From NCBI GenBank assembly GCA_037718865.1, contig JBBJMP010000002.1, positions 186,001 through 250,000 of the forward strand: a stretch of 64,000 nucleotides of DNA. The letters run 5' to 3'. Source of the stretch: JADCRZ01 sp037718865. Lineage in GTDB: Bacteria; Bacteroidota; Bacteroidia; Chitinophagales; Chitinophagaceae. The notes beneath the pieces are model-generated. The model was not told the DNA's origin, made no database searches, and worked only from the letters and a program-made list of their open reading frames with translations. This document shows, piece by piece, positions 61,642-64,000 of the stretch. A program made the position numbers and the translations under genes. Numbering within the stretch: the first letter of the stretch is position 1; each line of letters starts with the position of its first letter.

Positions 61642-62235
61642 TTACAGATTCTCTTCGTTTAATTTCCATTCTTTGAGCAGTTCATCAAATGTTTCCTTCC
61701 CGATTCGCCGGCTATCATAATGCCCGGCGAGGGTCTTCTGACGGAACGCTTCATACAGGGTGATCGCACAGGCGACCGAGATGTTTAAAGATCTGATCAT
61801 ACCCACCTGGGGAATAATAAAATTACCATCTGCCATTGCCCTGATCTCCTCACTCACTCCTTCTTTTTCATTGCCAAATACCACTGCTACAGATGTGGTA
61901 AAATTCAGGTTGTACAACGGAACAGCGTCACTGCTCAGATGGGTAGTCAGAATGCGGGAATAGTTTTTACGAACTACCTCAAAACATTCACGGGCGTCGC
62001 TAAACTGATGAACCGTCAACCATTTATGCGCGCTGCTGCTGCTTTTGCTACCCCATTTGCGGTGCCTTGGAATTTTGGTATTTAATACATATATCTCCTG
62101 AATACCAATAGCATCGCAGGTACGCATTACAGCTGAAATATTATGCGGATCAAAAACATTCTCCAACACCACTGTCATATCGGGCTGACGTTTGTTCAAT
62201 ACAGCCAGGATGCGGTCCTTTCTTTCTGGCGTCAT
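61642..62235 (-). CDS. SpoU/TrmH-type RNA 2'-O-methyltransferase
   Basis: A 197-residue SPOUT-fold methyltransferase. The trefoil-knot motifs are present: VVLENVFDPHNISAVMRTCD near the N-terminus, VAVVFGNEKEGVSEEIRAMA and IPQVGMIRSLNISVACAITL. The length and sequence fit tRNA guanosine-18 2'-O-methyltransferase (TrmH), though a ribosomal target cannot be excluded. Confidence 0.88.
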   Translation of the reverse strand: MTPERKDRILAVLNKRQPDMTVVLENVFDPHNISAVMRTCDAIGIQEIYVLNTKIPRHRKWGSKSSSSAHKWLTVHQFSDARECFEVVRKNYSRILTTHLSSDAVPLYNLNFTTSVAVVFGNEKEGVSEEIRAMADGNFIIPQVGMIRSLNISVACAITLYEAFRQKTLAGHYDSRRIGKETFDELLKEWKLNEENL

Positions 62236-62336
62236 ATTTGAAAAATTGTGAGGATGATCACGTTAATAAAGGACAAGCTGTAATTCTTTACACGATCTTT
62301 ACCAATGAATCGCACCTGAATTTAAATTTGGTTACC

Positions 62337-64000
62337 ATGATTAAAAGATTGTTAAAAATAATCATAATTGTGCTATTGGTCCTAACAGGGATTGCTTTTG
62401 CAATTCCTTTATTATTCAGGGACCAGATAATAGCAAAAATTAAATCCTCCGCCAATAAAAATCTCAATGCAAAGGTAAACTTCCAGGATGTGGACATCTC
62501 GCTGTTCCGGCACTTTCCACGTGTGGCCGTTATCATAAATAACCTGCAGGTAACAGGTATAAACCAATTTGCCGGGGACACCCTGATAGCTGCCAAACAA
62601 ATAGATGTCGCCCTCAATTTCTTAAGCGTCATCAGAGGCTCCGATATTAAAGTGTATGCTGTCACTTTGGATTCTCCACGGATACATGCACTTCTTGATG
62701 AAGAAGGCAGGGCTAACTGGGACATAACAAAAAAAGACTCTGTTTCTGCTGACACAGATACTTCAGATACAGCTTTCAGTCTGGAATTGCAAAACTATAC
62801 CATTCGTAACGGTTACATAAACTATACAGATAGAAAATCAAACCTGCACAGTGAGATTGTTAATCTAAATCATGAAGGCAGCGGCGATTTTTCCGAAAAT
62901 GTGTTTACACTAAAAACCAGGACCAAAGCAGATGCCGTAAACCTGACTTCCGGCAATGTTCCCTATATCACTAATGCTCATGCGCTGATTGATGCCGATA
63001 TCGAAATAAACAATCAAACAAATACATACCGGTTCAAAACGGATAACGTACAGTTTAACGAATTAAGACTTTCTACAGCCGGCTTCTTACAGGTCATTGA
63101 CGACAGCACGTACAACATGGATATTTCATTTAACGCTCCTTCCACAGAATTCAGGCACATACTGTCGCTGGTTCCTGCCATTTATGCCACTGGTTTTAAA
63201 AAAATTAAAACCAGTGGCAACAGCAGGTTCAATGGGTTGATCAAAGGAGTATACAGCAAGCAGCGGATGCCCGCCTATTCAATGCACATGGATGTCAAAA
63301 ACGGTTTCTTTCAGTACGCAGACCTTCCTCAACCGGTGAAAAATATTAATCTTGTTTTTCAGGTGGATAACCCCGACGGAATCACGGACCATACAGTACT
63401 TAACATTCCCCAGGGACATATTGAAATGGACAATGAACCGTTTGATTTCAGGTTGCTTATAAGAAATCCTGTGTCTGATATGTTCATTGATGCAGCCGCC
63501 AAGGGGAAAATCAATCTGACCAATATAAAACAATTTGTAAAATTCGAACCCGGCACTACACTAAGCGGCTTACTACAAGCGGATGTCTCGGTTAGGGGCG
63601 CTATTGCGGCTATTGAACAACAACAGTATGAAAAATTCAATGCATCAGGCGTAATCGATGTAAGTAGCCTTCAATATGCCTCAAGGGACTATCCTGACGG
63701 GATAAGGCTGAATAGTACGCTGATGACTTTTAATCCCCGTAATGTTGTGCTTACGGGAGTTGACGGGAATTATAAAAAAACACATTTCACGGCAAACGGA
63801 TCGATCAATAACCTGTTGCCTTATGTTCTGCGTGATAAAACGTTAGGCGGTACACTGAACATACAAGCAGACCGGATGAATGTAAACGAATGGATGGGAA
63901 CGTCAACGGATACCGCTGCAACCAGTAGCTCCGCCGAAGCACCTTTTGCAGTGCCTGCTAATCTGAACATTACCATAAATGCAGCCATTGACAGGCTGAG
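62337..64000 (+). CDS. AsmA family protein (3' end beyond the window)
   Basis: About 554 residues are visible and open at the window end. An N-terminal membrane helix (IIIIVLLVLTGIAFAIPLLF) is followed by AsmA-type beta-rich repeats, starting LNAKVNFQDVDISLFRHFPR and continuing with FSLELQNYTIRNGYINYTDR and EPFDFRLLIRNPVSDMFIDA. AsmA-like proteins are thought to move phospholipids between membranes. ATG at 62337 is the only start before the helix. The C-terminal part is missing. Confidence 0.85.
   Translation, partial: MIKRLLKIIIIVLLVLTGIAFAIPLLFRDQIIAKIKSSANKNLNAKVNFQDVDISLFRHFPRVAVIINNLQVTGINQFAGDTLIAAKQIDVALNFLSVIRGSDIKVYAVTLDSPRIHALLDEEGRANWDITKKDSVSADTDTSDTAFSLELQNYTIRNGYINYTDRKSNLHSEIVNLNHEGSGDFSENVFTLKTRTKADAVNLTSGNVPYITNAHALIDADIEINNQTNTYRFKTDNVQFNELRLSTAGFLQVIDDSTYNMDISFNAPSTEFRHILSLVPAIYATGFKKIKTSGNSRFNGLIKGVYSKQRMPAYSMHMDVKNGFFQYADLPQPVKNINLVFQVDNPDGITDHTVLNIPQGHIEMDNEPFDFRLLIRNPVSDMFIDAAAKGKINLTNIKQFVKFEPGTTLSGLLQADVSVRGAIAAIEQQQYEKFNASGVIDVSSLQYASRDYPDGIRLNSTLMTFNPRNVVLTGVDGNYKKTHFTANGSINNLLPYVLRDKTLGGTLNIQADRMNVNEWMGTSTDTAATSSSAEAPFAVPANLNITINAAIDRL

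Noticed and set aside
1..64000. tRNA or rRNA genes
   Set aside because: No cloverleaf-like or rRNA-like stretch was recognised by eye in the gaps; a covariance-model search would be decisive.

Overview
The window looks like a chromosomal segment of a Bacteroidota bacterium, most likely a member of the Chitinophagaceae. This is an inference from gene content and signals, not a database match. The signs are a type IX secretion sorting-domain protein, a TonB-dependent receptor with an N-terminal carboxypeptidase-regulatory-like domain, a ribosomal protein L36 without its zinc ligands, the miaB / sigma-54 regulator / lptE / secG gene order, DUF6702, DUF2851, DUF6089 and DUF2520 families, and promoter -7 elements of the TAnnTTTG type.

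Layout. 1-5.8 kb: phosphohexomutase (cut by the window edge), methyltransferase, LtaS-like sulfatase-fold membrane protein, PAP2 phosphatase and a CNNM/CorC-type membrane protein. 5.9-11.4 kb: DUF6702, HupE/UreJ and M1 peptidase group, a MORN-like protein, a parvulin isomerase and aroQ. 11.4-17.3 kb, minus strand: carA, then the alpha operon rplQ-rpoA-rpsD-rpsK-rpsM-rpmJ-infA (listed 3' to 5'), which is not preceded by map or secY, and a hypothetical protein. 17.4-27.4 kb: homogentisate dioxygenase, phosphodiesterase, TPR lipoprotein, rpe, a methyltransferase remnant, TonB receptor, orphan T9SS domain, pdxJ and argS. 27.5-36 kb: a glycogen and sugar block (MFS, glgC, glgA, sugar/H+ symporter, ROK kinase). 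36-44.9 kb: frameshifted phosphodiester glycosidase, lipA, outer-membrane proteins, OsmC, DUF2851, Maf, UbiA, KdsC-like HAD phosphatase, GyrI-like protein and DUF2520. 45-50.5 kb: kynureninase, TraB/GumN, UbiD-type decarboxylase and DUF6089. 50.7-58.2 kb: miaB, sigma-54 regulator, lptE, TPR-like protein, secG, an IS1595-type insertion and mltG. 58.3-64 kb: YihY, redoxin, a cassette-like DUF2971 module, TlpA, SpoU methyltransferase and an AsmA protein cut by the window end.

Most genes are housekeeping. The accessory signals are concentrated at 56-61 kb. There is a complete insertion sequence with an exact 8-bp target duplication. About 2.7 kb further on, a frameshifted DUF2971 gene is bracketed by two homologous direct repeats of about 140 bp. 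Each repeat folds into an imperfect hairpin and each begins just after a stop codon. This gene-plus-repeat unit is the best candidate for something poorly described here.

A second theme is repeats that abut, or supply, the stop codons of ordinary genes. Low-complexity families and a GC-rich REP-like palindrome form the 3' ends of lipA, aroQ and the LtaS-like gene. Two coding sequences, the phosphodiester glycosidase and DUF2971, carry single-base frameshifts; raw reads are needed to separate decay from sequencing error. No rRNA, tRNA, CRISPR array or prophage was recognised.
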